From assembly GCF_024543085.1 (NCBI RefSeq), contig NZ_JANHNZ010000002.1:248001-312000 (forward strand): 64,000 nucleotides of DNA. Direction: 5' to 3'. Below, in pieces: positions 52,415 through 63,046 of this stretch. The notes beneath the pieces were generated by a model. It was given only the letters and a program-made list of their open reading frames with translations. It was not told the DNA's origin and searched no databases. This DNA is from Granulicatella seriolae. GTDB lineage: Bacteria > Bacillota > Bacilli > Lactobacillales > Aerococcaceae. Position numbers and translations under genes: made by a program. The stretch's first letter is position 1. Each line of letters opens with the position of its first letter.

Positions 52415-52594
52415 GGTACAAAGAGTCTCCGGCTAATCTGTCAGAAATAACGGTGTAGTAGCATAGCTGACGCACAGTGACTGTTTCGGCTTCAGCCGAA
52501 TTACAGCCACGTAGACAGCTAAGTCGTGAGACCAAGGCTCACGACGGTGCCACCGTTTTGATTTCTGACAGATTAGCCGGAGACTCTTTGTACC
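52415..52594 (+). repeat. structured palindromic repeat, copy E (full, perfect 34-bp arms)
   Basis: Arms at 52415-52448 and 52561-52594 are perfect 34-base inverted repeats. Only the CAGAAAT end and the AAAGAGT-like part resemble the arms of other copies. The core has P1 AACGGTG/CACCGTT, P2 TAGCTG/CAGCTA, P3 TCGGC/GCCGA inside CTGT/ACAG, and P4 CGTGAG/CTCACG. It fills most of the gap between the str promoter and the pxpA terminator. Confidence 0.92.
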
Positions 52595-52604
52595 TTTACA
52601 TTTA

Positions 52605-52651
52605 TCAAAAAACTACCTCTAGGGTTACTAAATAGTAGCGCCTAGAGGTAG
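52605..52651 (-). terminator. terminator overlapping the 3' end of pxpA
   Basis: CTACCTCTAGG (52641-52651 on the minus strand) and its perfect complement (52613-52623) form an 11-base stem followed by six Ts. The 5' arm lies inside the last codons of pxpA. It ends the 5-oxoprolinase operon. Confidence 0.85.
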
Positions 52652-53395
52652 GATGGCTATTTCTTCTTTTTTTAGGGCTTGTCCGATTCGTTCAACAAAG
52701 ATGAGGGCTTTTTGACCGTCACCATGGACACAAATGCTATCTGCTTGAATGAAAATATCTTCTCCATTATGAGCTTGAACTTTGCCCTCTTTGACCATTC
52801 GAATCACTCGCTCAATAGCTAAGTCTTCGTCTTTAATTATAGCATAGTCTTTCGAACGACTGACCAAGCTACCATCTGGCTCGTAATTGCGATCGGCAAA
52901 AACTTCGCTAGCACTTCTCAGCCCAAGAGCTTTAGCTTCTTCTAAAAGACGGCTACCAGAAAGCCCCATGACAATTAGCGAATCGTCATATGCAGCTATA
53001 GCTTGACAAATCGCTTTAGCAATTCTTGAATCGGTTGCTGCTTGATTGTAAAGAGCACCATGTGGCTTTACATGATTGAGCCTGATACCATGAACTTTGC
53101 AGAAAGCATCTAGGGCACCGATTTGGTAAGTGAGGTAAGCTTTGATTTCCTGGCTAGATAGGTTCATTTCTCTTCTCCCGAAGCCCATCAGATCAGGATA
53201 GCCCGGGTGCGCTCCAACCGATATACCAGCCTCTTTGGCTAAAGCCACCGTTTGGTTCATTACAAGTGGGTCTCCGGCATGGTAGCCACAAGCCACATTA
53301 GCACTAGATATTAAAGGAATAATTTTTTGGTCCTGACCAATCCTATAATTACCAAAACTTTCCCCTAAGTCACAATTCAAATCAACTCGATACAT
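52628..53395 (-). CDS. pxpA: 5-oxoprolinase subunit A (LamB/YcsF family)
   Basis: The 255-residue protein begins with the family pattern VDLNCDLGESFGNY and has SSANVACGYHAGDP and HVKPHGALYNQ. With PxpB and PxpC it forms the ATP-dependent bacterial 5-oxoprolinase that opens 5-oxoproline to glutamate. It is the last gene of the operon, 15 bases after accC. Confidence 0.94.
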   Translation of the reverse strand: MYRVDLNCDLGESFGNYRIGQDQKIIPLISSANVACGYHAGDPLVMNQTVALAKEAGISVGAHPGYPDLMGFGRREMNLSSQEIKAYLTYQIGALDAFCKVHGIRLNHVKPHGALYNQAATDSRIAKAICQAIAAYDDSLIVMGLSGSRLLEEAKALGLRSASEVFADRNYEPDGSLVSRSKDYAIIKDEDLAIERVIRMVKEGKVQAHNGEDIFIQADSICVHGDGQKALIFVERIGQALKKEEIAILPLGATI

Positions 53396-53410
53396 AATCC
53401 TCCTCCTTTT

Positions 53411-54766
53411 CTATTTTCTAGACGAATAGATCATATAATCTTCTATAAAACTAGTTGTAGCTTTTCCTTCTATAAAGATAGGACTACGCATAATCTGAAA
53501 TTGAAAATCTAAATTACTTTCAATGCCGATAACCACCATCTCATTGAGGGCAGCTCGCATTTTTTGAAGCGCCTCTTGTCGATTTGGCGCATGAACAATC
53601 ACTTTGGCAATCATAGAATCATATTCACTAGGGATCCTATAGCCACTATATAGTGCTGTGTCTACTCGAACCCCATTTCCAGCTGGCAAATGGAGGTGTT
53701 TAACAAGTCCGGGACTGGGCATAAAGTTCTTTTCCGGTATCTCTGCGTTAATACGACATTCAATGGCATGTCCCTTCAATTGAACCTCTTCTTGTTTAAA
53801 ACTTAATTCCTCTCCCATAGCTACTCGAATTTGTTCAATAATCAAATCCATTCCCGTGACCATTTCCGTGACACCATGTTCTACTTGAATACGGGTATTC
53901 ATCTCCATAAAATAGTAAGAATTGTCCTTGCTCATGATGAACTCAATGGTTCCGGCATTGGTATAAGCAACCGTTTTGGCGGCAAGAACAGCATCCCGGT
54001 TCATGGATTGTCGAATATCTTCAGTTATAGCTGGAGACGGTGATTCCTCAACTAGTTTTTGGTGGTTACGTTGTACCGAGCAGTCTCGCTCTCTCAGAGC
54101 CACAATGTTTCCAGCATCATCTCCAATAATCTGTATCTCGATGTGCCTTGGGTCTTCAATATAGCGTTCCAAGTACATGGCATCATCACCAAATGCATTA
54201 ATAGATTCCCTTTGCGCCAAGGTGAATTGGAACTCGAATTCTGAGGCATCCTTAACCACACGCATCCCTTTGCCGCCACCACCTGAAGAGGCTTTAATCA
54301 TCAAGGGATAGCCTAGTTGATTCGCAAGTTCTTGAGCCTCTCCTAATTCATGCAGGGCTTCTTTACTACCCGGAACCACAGGAACTCCCGCCTCCATCAT
54401 GGTTTTTCTTGCCATAGATTTATTGCCCATACGATCGATTACTTGGGCACTTGGCCCGATAAAGACCAAACCATGTTCTTGGCACAGCCTCACAAAATCA
54501 GCATTTTCAGATAGAAAGCCATATCCTGGATGAATAGCATCCGCCCCGATATTGATAGCCGCTGTTATAATTCTTTCCATATTTAAGTAGGAATTCTTTG
54601 CTGGGCCCTCACCAATACAGATACGCTGGTCTGCTAGTTTGACATGCAAGCTATCTTGGTCCTCTTTAGAGTAAATGGCAACACTACGAATGTCCATATT
54701 CCGACAGGCTCGAATAATTCGCACAGCGATTTCGCCTCGATTGGCCACTAATATTTTTTTGAACAT
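53411..54766 (-). CDS. accC: biotin carboxylase (acetyl-CoA carboxylase-type), in the 5-oxoprolinase operon
   Basis: The 451-residue ATP-grasp enzyme carboxylates biotin on its carrier. Motifs are ILVANRGEIAVRIIRA at the start, the glycine-rich KASSGGGGKGMR, and RDCSVQRNHQKLVEE. Length is normal for AccC. The partners here are a biotin carrier (accB) and PxpABC, with no carboxyltransferase accA or accD. That pairing recurs in Firmicutes pxp clusters. Whether it serves fatty acid synthesis or the 5-oxoprolinase complex is open. Confidence 0.92.
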   Translation of the reverse strand: MFKKILVANRGEIAVRIIRACRNMDIRSVAIYSKEDQDSLHVKLADQRICIGEGPAKNSYLNMERIITAAINIGADAIHPGYGFLSENADFVRLCQEHGLVFIGPSAQVIDRMGNKSMARKTMMEAGVPVVPGSKEALHELGEAQELANQLGYPLMIKASSGGGGKGMRVVKDASEFEFQFTLAQRESINAFGDDAMYLERYIEDPRHIEIQIIGDDAGNIVALRERDCSVQRNHQKLVEESPSPAITEDIRQSMNRDAVLAAKTVAYTNAGTIEFIMSKDNSYYFMEMNTRIQVEHGVTEMVTGMDLIIEQIRVAMGEELSFKQEEVQLKGHAIECRINAEIPEKNFMPSPGLVKHLHLPAGNGVRVDTALYSGYRIPSEYDSMIAKVIVHAPNRQEALQKMRAALNEMVVIGIESNLDFQFQIMRSPIFIEGKATTSFIEDYMIYSSRK

Positions 54767-54792
54767 CTTCCAACCTCTTTTCTGCCCAATCT

Positions 54793-55209
54793 TTAATCTA
54801 GCCGCCCCACACGAAACAAAGGCTGCCCATACTCTACTTTTTGCTCATTGCTAACTAATACCGCTTCAATCTCACAATCGAAATCACAATTCAACTCATT
54901 CATTAATTTCATGGCTTCAACGATACAGACTGGTTGGCCTTTTTTGACCACATCCCCCACTCGTACAAAGGCTGGTATATCCGGAGAAGCTGCTGAATAA
55001 AAAGTTCCCACAATTGGTGATGAAATAAAGGACTCCTCTTCGTCATCCTCAATCGGTTTTGCCAGATGTACATCTTCTCCAAGAGAAACCTGAGCTGTTT
55101 GCCCCTTTCTACTCATGGTAATCTTTGTTTCACCATCTTCTACGCTCAGTTCTACTAAACTGGACTTGTCCATAATGGCTACAAGTCGTTCAATTGCCTC
55201 TAAATCCAT
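54793..55209 (-). CDS. accB: biotin carboxyl carrier protein, in the 5-oxoprolinase operon
   Basis: From the ATG at 55209 (MDLEAIERL) the protein has 138 residues, with an acidic linker at about 60-75 and a C-terminal biotinyl domain whose biotinylated lysine is in VEAMKLMNEL. The upstream frame extension overlaps pxpC and is rejected, since GGAGG sits seven bases before this ATG. It lies between pxpC and accC and is most likely the carrier for that AccC. Confidence 0.92.
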   Translation of the reverse strand: MDLEAIERLVAIMDKSSLVELSVEDGETKITMSRKGQTAQVSLGEDVHLAKPIEDDEEESFISSPIVGTFYSAASPDIPAFVRVGDVVKKGQPVCIVEAMKLMNELNCDFDCEIEAVLVSNEQKVEYGQPLFRVGRLD

Positions 55210-55225
55210 CATTGTCCCTCCATTT

Positions 55226-56239
55226 TCACGATTCATCTTTAAACAAAGTAGCCAACTGCTTGGCAACCAAACGAACATCCAGAACCTCTGGGCAAGGTTG
55301 ATGGATTTGTTTTCTAAACTGGGCAAATTCACGTAGCTCTGCCCGCAAAAGATTCTGCGCTTCCTCCACGCCAATAGCTTGGAAACGAACCTGGTGGTCC
55401 ACCTTTCGCTGCACTAGCTTCGGCAAATCAACACTTGCTACTGTCGCAATCTTAGGGTACCCACCAGTCGTTTGCCTATCTGCTAGTAAAATGATGGGAT
55501 TCCCATGAGCCGGAACTTGAATAGCTCCAAGAGCAATCCCATCAGAAATAATATCGGCTGAACCCTTATGTGCAATATAAGGCCCGTCCAAGCGACAACC
55601 CATGCGGTCACAGTTACCACTAATAGTATAGGCTTTGCCATAAAAAGTATTTTTGCCTTCTTTAGTAAAGTATTTATCTTGCGGTCCCGCTACAACACGA
55701 ATAAGCTCCTCTTCTTGATTGAACTCATCCAAGTCCAAATTTCTAGATAGAAAATACGGTAAATAGCGTCGCTTAATCCGAAAACCTATAAAGTCATTTT
55801 CCTGTAACTTCCGTCCCTTAAAGCCCCCAATGGAACAACGGACATTGGTTGAACGGCTGCCCATTACTACAGGAATATCCAAATAACAAGAAAAAGCAAT
55901 ATAAGCCCAAGTTCCTGCTCTGGATCCTTGAAACTCCAAGACATCCCCACTCTTCATATAAATGGCGGTATACATTGGAACAGCTTCTTTGTTAACCAAG
56001 GGCTGATAGTCAGCTCCTGTAATGGAAATAATGGCATCTGCTGTAAATTCCAATGTTGGTCCTATCAGAGAAAACTCAATGACAGCTTCATTTTCCGGAT
56101 TATCTAAAAGTAGGTTTGCCAATCTGAATGAGCGTTGGTCCATGACCCCTGATACACCAAAGCCTTGACTTTGATAGCCCATGCGCCCCATGTCTTGGAT
56201 GCTGGTTTGTAGGCCAGCTTTGAGAATTCGTATGCCCAT
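55226..56239 (-). CDS. pxpC: 5-oxoprolinase subunit C (KipA/AHS2 family)
   Basis: From the ATG at 56239 (MGIRILKAGLQTSIQDMGR) the protein has 337 residues, including the conserved SGVMDQRSFRLANLLL, GSRSTNVRCSIGG and GSADIISDGIALGAIQVP. It pairs with PxpB. The start is one base after the pxpB stop, with GGAG upstream; longer frames lie inside pxpB. Confidence 0.93.
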   Translation of the reverse strand: MGIRILKAGLQTSIQDMGRMGYQSQGFGVSGVMDQRSFRLANLLLDNPENEAVIEFSLIGPTLEFTADAIISITGADYQPLVNKEAVPMYTAIYMKSGDVLEFQGSRAGTWAYIAFSCYLDIPVVMGSRSTNVRCSIGGFKGRKLQENDFIGFRIKRRYLPYFLSRNLDLDEFNQEEELIRVVAGPQDKYFTKEGKNTFYGKAYTISGNCDRMGCRLDGPYIAHKGSADIISDGIALGAIQVPAHGNPIILLADRQTTGGYPKIATVASVDLPKLVQRKVDHQVRFQAIGVEEAQNLLRAELREFAQFRKQIHQPCPEVLDVRLVAKQLATLFKDES

Positions 56240-56240
56240 G

Positions 56241-56969
56241 TTAGATCTCCTCCGAACGAAACGAATAGGTATAGGTTCCCGCTTCAACTTCTTTAGCAAT
56301 TTCTTTGTATTCTTCCTGACTAATCGGCACAAATCGGATATAGTCTCCCGCTTCAAAAAGAATAGGTTCTTCACGCTCAGCTTGATAAGTTAAAAGTGGG
56401 GTTGCACCAATCAGCTGCCAACCACCCGGTGAATCGAGCGGATAGATACCCGTTTGTGCGCCCCCTATCCCTACTGACCCAGCTGGAATTCTAATACGAG
56501 GGTTGGCCAGACGTGGAGTGTGTATTCTTGAATCCAAACCACCTAGATAAGGAAATCCAGGTAAAAAACCTAACATGTAAATCAAATAATCTTGAGAAGA
56601 ATGAATCTCAATGACCTCTTCTTTCGTCAAATTGGCCTGACTAGCCACAAAGTCTAAGTCTGGTCCAAAAGAACCCCCATAAAGAACTGGAATATCAAAA
56701 ATTCGTTTTTGTGTAACTCCATCTCCCAAGTCCAAGTCAAGCAATCCCTTGATACGTTTACTTAGTTGATGGTAACCAATCACTAGTGGTTCATAATGAA
56801 TCAACAAGGAAGAAAAAGCCGGTATCATATCCATAATCCCTTCAATTCGTTGCTCCTTAATCAAATGCACCAAGGCCGTGATAGACGCATTAATCTGTGG
56901 CGATATTTCTTGTGGAAATTCCACTAATAGTGCAGAATCGCCCTCTGCTTTCATCAGCACATCTTTCAT
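56241..56969 (-). CDS. pxpB: 5-oxoprolinase subunit B (KipI/AHS1 family)
   Basis: The 242-residue protein has the family core FLPGFPYLGGLD, RLANPRIRIPAGSVGIGGAQTGIYP and SPGGWQLIGATP in sequence order. In B. subtilis this protein was first known as KipI, a kinase inhibitor, later shown to be part of 5-oxoprolinase. It follows the NRAMP-like gene after 69 bases. Confidence 0.94.
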   Translation of the reverse strand: MKDVLMKAEGDSALLVEFPQEISPQINASITALVHLIKEQRIEGIMDMIPAFSSLLIHYEPLVIGYHQLSKRIKGLLDLDLGDGVTQKRIFDIPVLYGGSFGPDLDFVASQANLTKEEVIEIHSSQDYLIYMLGFLPGFPYLGGLDSRIHTPRLANPRIRIPAGSVGIGGAQTGIYPLDSPGGWQLIGATPLLTYQAEREEPILFEAGDYIRFVPISQEEYKEIAKEVEAGTYTYSFRSEEI

Positions 56970-57038
56970 AGTTGCCTCCTACGTTGTAAGAATTTGTCAT
57001 CATTTGTCTAAAAACGGTCTGAAAAAATCATTAAAAAC

Positions 57039-58241
57039 CTAAGCCGCAAATAACTTTGCTAGTCCTCCAAGAGATTGAACGCCCATATAGGTAGTTAAGC
57101 AGACAACCACAATACCTAAAACCAAAAGCCATGTTGGGTGTTTATAGCCTACACCCATAATACTTGTTTTTTGCGATGCCCATAAGGCAATTCCCAAGGT
57201 TAGGGGTAAAATCAATCCGTTTAAAGATCCAGCAATGACTAAAAGCTGTGCTGGTTGTCCAATAAAAGCCATGATAAGTGTTGAAATGGCAATAAAAGCA
57301 ATAGTCACCCATTTTTCGTATTTGGCGATTGTTGCATTAAAGGTTTTTAGGAAAGAAACTGACGTATAAGCCGCACCAATAATTGATGTTATGGCAGCAC
57401 AAAGTAATACCAAGCCGAAGAAGCGGTATCCTACCTGGCCCGCACCTTGTAAAAAGGCATCTGCTGCCGGGTTTGAAGCATCAAGTGTCACCCCTTTTAC
57501 CACTACACCTAGAACAGCTAAGAATAAAAACACCCGCACAATAGCTGCAATACTCATCCCCATAATAGAGCTCTTGTTAATTTCTTTCAAATTATCTTGA
57601 GACGTAATCCCGGCATCAATCAGACGGTGAGCCCCAGCAAAGGTAATATAGCCACCAACAGTTCCACCTAAAAGGGTGAGAATGGCTGGAATTAAAGTTG
57701 GTACACCTGTGCTAGGAATAATACTTTCTTTTAGCGCCAAGCCGACAGGCGGTTGAACAATCAGAATGACAACGAAAATGACAATAATCATACAGGCTCC
57801 TAGAACTTTTGTTATGGTGTCCATAGCCTTCATGGCGTTTTTTAATAAGAATACTAAGATAGCAATTCCACCCGCTAAAAAATAACCGAACTCGGTTGGC
57901 AAGCCTAGCAAGGTGTTGAAACCTAAAGCTCCGCCACCAACATTTCCGATGTTGAAGACTAGTCCTCCTAGAACAACTAGGAATGCGACTAGATAGCCTA
58001 AGCCCGGTATAAGCTTGTTTGCCACGTCTTGTCCTCTAAGCCCAGTTACACATAAAACTCGCCAAACATTTAATTGCACAATAACAGCTAGAGCAACAGA
58101 AGCAATAATAACAAAACCAAAACTAGCTTGAAAGTCACTGGTGAACTTAGCGGTCTGGGTTAGAAAGCCCGGTCCAATCGCTGAAGTCGCCATAATAAAT
58201 GCCGCCCCAATCAGGGCACTTGAGTTTTTCTTCTTTTCCAT
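57039..58241 (-). CDS. NRAMP-like transporter lacking metal-binding motifs, in the 5-oxoprolinase operon
   Basis: The 400-residue protein has about eleven membrane segments and an overall NRAMP fold. True NRAMP metal importers have DPGN in the first segment and MPHN in the sixth; here the matching places read AIGPGFLTQTAK and GGTVGGYITFAGAH, so the metal ligands are gone. NRAMP relatives in pxp clusters (such as YcsG of B. subtilis) are known, and uptake of 5-oxoproline or another organic acid is a reasonable guess. It is first in the operon, with a clear promoter upstream. Confidence 0.8.
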   Translation of the reverse strand: MEKKKNSSALIGAAFIMATSAIGPGFLTQTAKFTSDFQASFGFVIIASVALAVIVQLNVWRVLCVTGLRGQDVANKLIPGLGYLVAFLVVLGGLVFNIGNVGGGALGFNTLLGLPTEFGYFLAGGIAILVFLLKNAMKAMDTITKVLGACMIIVIFVVILIVQPPVGLALKESIIPSTGVPTLIPAILTLLGGTVGGYITFAGAHRLIDAGITSQDNLKEINKSSIMGMSIAAIVRVFLFLAVLGVVVKGVTLDASNPAADAFLQGAGQVGYRFFGLVLLCAAITSIIGAAYTSVSFLKTFNATIAKYEKWVTIAFIAISTLIMAFIGQPAQLLVIAGSLNGLILPLTLGIALWASQKTSIMGVGYKHPTWLLVLGIVVVCLTTYMGVQSLGGLAKLFAA

Positions 58242-58282
58242 GTATTCCCCACCTTTTTTGTTTTTAATCGATTTATAATTTT

Positions 58283-58311
58283 ATTATAATCAAAAGAAAG
58301 GGGAATCACAA
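58283..58311 (-). promoter_or_regulatory. promoter of the 5-oxoprolinase operon
   Basis: TTGTGA and a perfect TATAAT lie 17 bases apart on the minus strand, about 40 bases before the NRAMP-like gene. Confidence 0.65.
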
Positions 58312-58384
58312 GCTGTTTATAACATTTGATGGTAGATAATATGACATAGGGAAATGAGAATAAAGCTAAAAGTTGTTTCAGATA

Positions 58385-59245
58385 TTAAACAAGCATCTTT
58401 TTTGTATCGTCCAGAAGCAAATCATATATATTGTGGCATCCTGCTAATTGAAATATTAACAAAGAATCTTTGGTTAATTGAGCTCCTAAAACTTTGTCGT
58501 TCGTAAACTTGGATAAAAATATTCCTTTATAAATATTGAATAAAGCTCTCTCAAACAACATGGTTTCTGGCATAGAAAAATCCTCTAAAACCTTAATAAA
58601 AAAGAATCCCTCTTCTTTTTTATTCTTTCCGATACATATAATCAAGGTGTTGATGATAGTGTTAATGGCTATCTCTAATATTCTCCCAGAATCTTGCAGT
58701 AATAATATCTTTTGTGGTAAAGATTTTGAGAACATTAGCGTAGTTTCTATAGGCAAAGCTGACATTGAGTTTGTATATAAGACCAATTCATAGTACCCCC
58801 AATTCTCACATTTAAAAAGGTAATTGAGGAGAACATCTAACAGTTCAGAGTCCGTGCTTTCTTGCTTATGATTGTTTATTAAAGTTGTTATCATAATATA
58901 ATTCAAATAACTATAGATATCCTGGGTCTTTTCCCATTCAAGTCGTTCAGAATGAGCGATCTTTTTTAATTTGGTGTAATTTTCCTCTACGACACACGTT
59001 TGAATCTTATACAACAAGGTATCAAATCCTGAAGGCTGAAACATATTTTTTGCAAGTTCAAACTCACTCGATCTGACTTTAATTTTGTCTAAAAGATGAA
59101 AAAACCTAGATACACTAATCTCAGATTCATCTCGTTCAAACTTAGAAATCATTCCCTTAGAAATGTATTCATCTGCTAAAGATGAGATACTAATATTTTT
59201 ATCTTGTCTTAATTTCCTAAAAAAAGTTCCATAACTATTTTTCAC
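58385..59245 (-). CDS. Rgg/MutR-family transcriptional regulator
   Basis: The 286-residue protein has an N-terminal XRE helix-turn-helix at about 8-60 (FFRKLRQDKNISISSLADEYISKGM, SKFERDESEISVSRF in order) and a long helical C-terminal half of TPR-like kind, the typical Rgg layout and length. Rgg proteins usually sense a secreted peptide and act on a neighbouring promoter. Here it is divergent from a small peptide gene and an ABC transporter remnant, sharing a 93-base region. It reads as intact. Confidence 0.85.
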   Translation of the reverse strand: MKNSYGTFFRKLRQDKNISISSLADEYISKGMISKFERDESEISVSRFFHLLDKIKVRSSEFELAKNMFQPSGFDTLLYKIQTCVVEENYTKLKKIAHSERLEWEKTQDIYSYLNYIMITTLINNHKQESTDSELLDVLLNYLFKCENWGYYELVLYTNSMSALPIETTLMFSKSLPQKILLLQDSGRILEIAINTIINTLIICIGKNKKEEGFFFIKVLEDFSMPETMLFERALFNIYKGIFLSKFTNDKVLGAQLTKDSLLIFQLAGCHNIYDLLLDDTKKMLV

Positions 59246-59338
59246 TTGTTTATCCCCGTTTCATATTTGAATCATTTTTATCATTATAAAGATAATTTGG
59301 TAGGCTTACAACATAAGGTATTGAAAGGAGCGACCGAA

Positions 59339-59476
59339 ATGAAAGCAATCTTAAAACAAATCATTCATTTATTTGAACACTTTGAAAAGATGGATGATAT
59401 GACTCAAATCAAGTACTTATGTCAACTGAAAAAAATACCCGGATTACGCATCGTGATAAGAAACGAGGAAATTTGA
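59339..59476 (+). CDS. 45-residue peptide next to Rgg, function unknown
   Basis: The frame MKAILKQIIHLFEHFEKMDD...RIVIRNEEI starts eight bases after AAAGGAG, which supports translation. It stops one base before the ABC transporter frame, so they form one transcript. It has no double-glycine leader or obvious signal peptide, one cysteine, and a short hydrophobic C-terminal stretch (GLRIVI). Its place beside an Rgg regulator and an exporter remnant suggests a signal peptide, a bacteriocin precursor or a modified-peptide substrate. None of these is proven. Confidence 0.5.
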   Translation: MKAILKQIIHLFEHFEKMDDMTQIKYLCQLKKIPGLRIVIRNEEI

Positions 59477-59477
59477 T

Positions 59478-61053
59478 ATGCTGAAACACTATATAAAAAA
59501 ATACCGATACAATAACTTTTTGATATTATTGCTTACCTTTATCATAGCAGGACTTCAAGTATTTTCTTCTATTATTCATACATTTTCCATGGACGCCTTG
59601 ATTAAGGGACAGGTAAGACCTTTTTTCTTATGGAATGTGTTTAGCTTAGGACTGTGGGGAATCATTTTTTTGGATAAACTATCTCGAAGGTGTCTATGAA
59701 GAGAAGATTGTCCAAAAAATCTCCACAGATATCAGAATTGATATTATCAAGAAAATAACCGCCAGCTCTTTTTCCAATGTTAGCAGTAAAAATGAAGGCA
59801 CCTATGTCTCTTGGCTCAATAATGACCTTAGCCAAATTGAAGACCGTGGTATTAGACAGTACTATGCTTTTTGGGGTTATATCTTTTCAGTTCTTCTATC
59901 GGCTATAGCCTTAGTTGCCTACCATTACTCACTGATTTTCGTAACCTTTATCCTCATGGGAATATTATTGAAATTCCCTTCCTTGTTTGAGAAAAAAATG
60001 GAGACAGCAACCCATAAATTTGCATTGGCTAACGAACAGTTTGTCTCCAAGATTCAAGACGTCATTGCTGGCTATTCCGTCTTATTCGGCTACAACAAAT
60101 TATTTAAAATGCCGCAACTGATTCAGCAATCTTCACAAGACTTGGCAGATGAGAAAGTTGAATTTGCAAAAACCAATAAATCCACTACAGGCTTTATAGG
60201 TATCGTGAATATCTTTAGCCAGATAGCTATTGTCACCTATACGGGTATTCTTGCAGCTTTCAACCTTGTTTCTATTGGTGCCCTAAGCACCACTGGTAAC
60301 CTAGCTTCAACTATATTCAATTCTATTTCTCAAGGTAGCAGTAGTTTAATGATGTTAAAATCAGTTGACACCTATTTTAAAAAGTATGATGCCTTTGAGG
60401 CCCATACCCATAAATACATTTCACAAATTGACCTTGATAAGAGTATCGAATTAAAGAATATAACCTATAAGATAGCTGGCAAAACCATTTTGAAAAACGT
60501 TAACTTTACCTTTGAAAAAGGAAAGAAATATGCCATTATCGGTCCTAGTGGCTCAGGTAAATCTACCCTGTTAAATATATTATCTGGATGAATTGATGAG
60601 TACGACGGAGAGATATTGGTGGATGGGAAGCAGCTTGCCAAAGAAGCAGTGAAAAACTTAAATAGTATCACAGCTTACACACCACAGAACGCACATATTT
60701 TTAATGACAAGGTCATCAATAACATTAGTCTGTGGGATGAAAATCTTATCAGTAAATCACTGGAAAGCATTAAAGATCTAGAAATTGATAGATTTATTGC
60801 TAGCGAAGAAGTCGTTGAAGAGAACGGCAAGAATTTGTCTGGCGGACAAAAACAAAGAATCGCCTTTGCCAGAGCATTGACAGACTCAGATAAATTAATT
60901 TTACTAGATGAAAGCACAGCTAACTTAGACAAAGAAACAGCCTTACTACTGGAGAATACAATTCTTAATGAAGAATCAATGACAGCTGTGTTAGTGACAC
61001 ATCATTTATTTGATGAGAATAAAGATAAGTTTGATGCGATTATTGCTTTGTAG
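59478..61053 (+). pseudogene. ABC transporter (fused membrane and ATPase domains), broken by a frameshift and a stop
   Basis: When the breaks are ignored the sequence reads as one exporter half-transporter of about 525 residues: five to six membrane segments, Walker A GPSGSGKST, signature [15 protein letters not shown] and Walker B LILLDESTANLD. The first break is a frameshift in a run of seven Ts near 59670; removing one T joins GIIF to WINYLEGVYEEK. The second is a TGA at 60589-60591, in LSG-stop-IDEYDGE just after Walker A. With two lesions the gene is probably dead, unless the T-run is a sequencing error or slips. A leaderless Rgg-linked peptide exporter is the likely past role. Confidence 0.85.
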
Positions 61054-61223
61054 GTTTATTTTTCTTATTGCACTTGAGACTTTCATATGCTTGAAATACT
61101 ATTCTTAACTTTCTTAAATATATAGTATGCAAACCTCTAATAAAGTCATTTTAAAGTGGCAACATTGTAACTTATGAAAAATATTAAAAATAGTGATATA
61201 CCTCTCCTCATTTCCAAGTCTAG

Positions 61224-61392
61224 AATAGTTTCCAACTAGGGCTGTCGGAAATCACGGTGTGAAGCACGCTGGGCACACAGTAACTGTTTTGGCTTTAGCC
61301 GAATTACAGGTACGTAGCCCAGTGCGCTCTGAGACCAAGGCTCAGAGTGGTGCCACCGTTTTGATTTCCGACAGCCCTAGTTGGAAACTATT
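61224..61392 (+). repeat. structured palindromic repeat, copy F (full, perfect 29-bp arms)
   Basis: Arms at 61224-61252 and 61364-61392 are perfect inverted repeats. The core is the most diverged in the window but still folds. P2 has changed to GCTGGGC/GCCCAGT, and P4 to CTCTGAG/CTCAGAG with the same ACCAAGG loop. P1 is CACGGTG/CACCGTT. It lies in the 61054-61457 gap between the transporter remnant and lysS, which otherwise holds only the lysS terminator and AT-rich sequence. Confidence 0.9.
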
Positions 61393-61410
61393 TTAATCCC
61401 CTTAACAATA

Positions 61411-61442
61411 AAAATAGACACCTCAATCCGAAGTGTCTATTT
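61411..61442 (-). terminator. terminator after lysS
   Basis: AAATAGACAC and GTGTCTATTT form a perfect ten-base stem with T-rich ends, 15 bases after the lysS stop. Confidence 0.8.
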
Positions 61443-61457
61443 CTACCTATTCAATTC

Positions 61458-62966
<1,509 letters not shown>

Positions 62967-63046
62967 TTACTTGCCTCCTGTGTAATTCTAATCTCTCTAT
63001 TGCTATTGTGCCAATCTTTATAGGCTAAATCAAGTGGTATTTTCTC

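Noticed and set aside
53700-53730. GGGACTGGGCATAAAG resembling the outer arm of the repeats
   Set aside because: It lies in the conserved coding region of accC, without the rest of the element. It is chance similarity.
60589-60591. TGA read as tryptophan or selenocysteine in the ABC transporter
   Set aside because: The same gene also has a frameshift. Related proteins would have an ordinary residue in LSG-x-IDEYDG, and I see no selenocysteine machinery or hairpin. A pseudogene is simpler.
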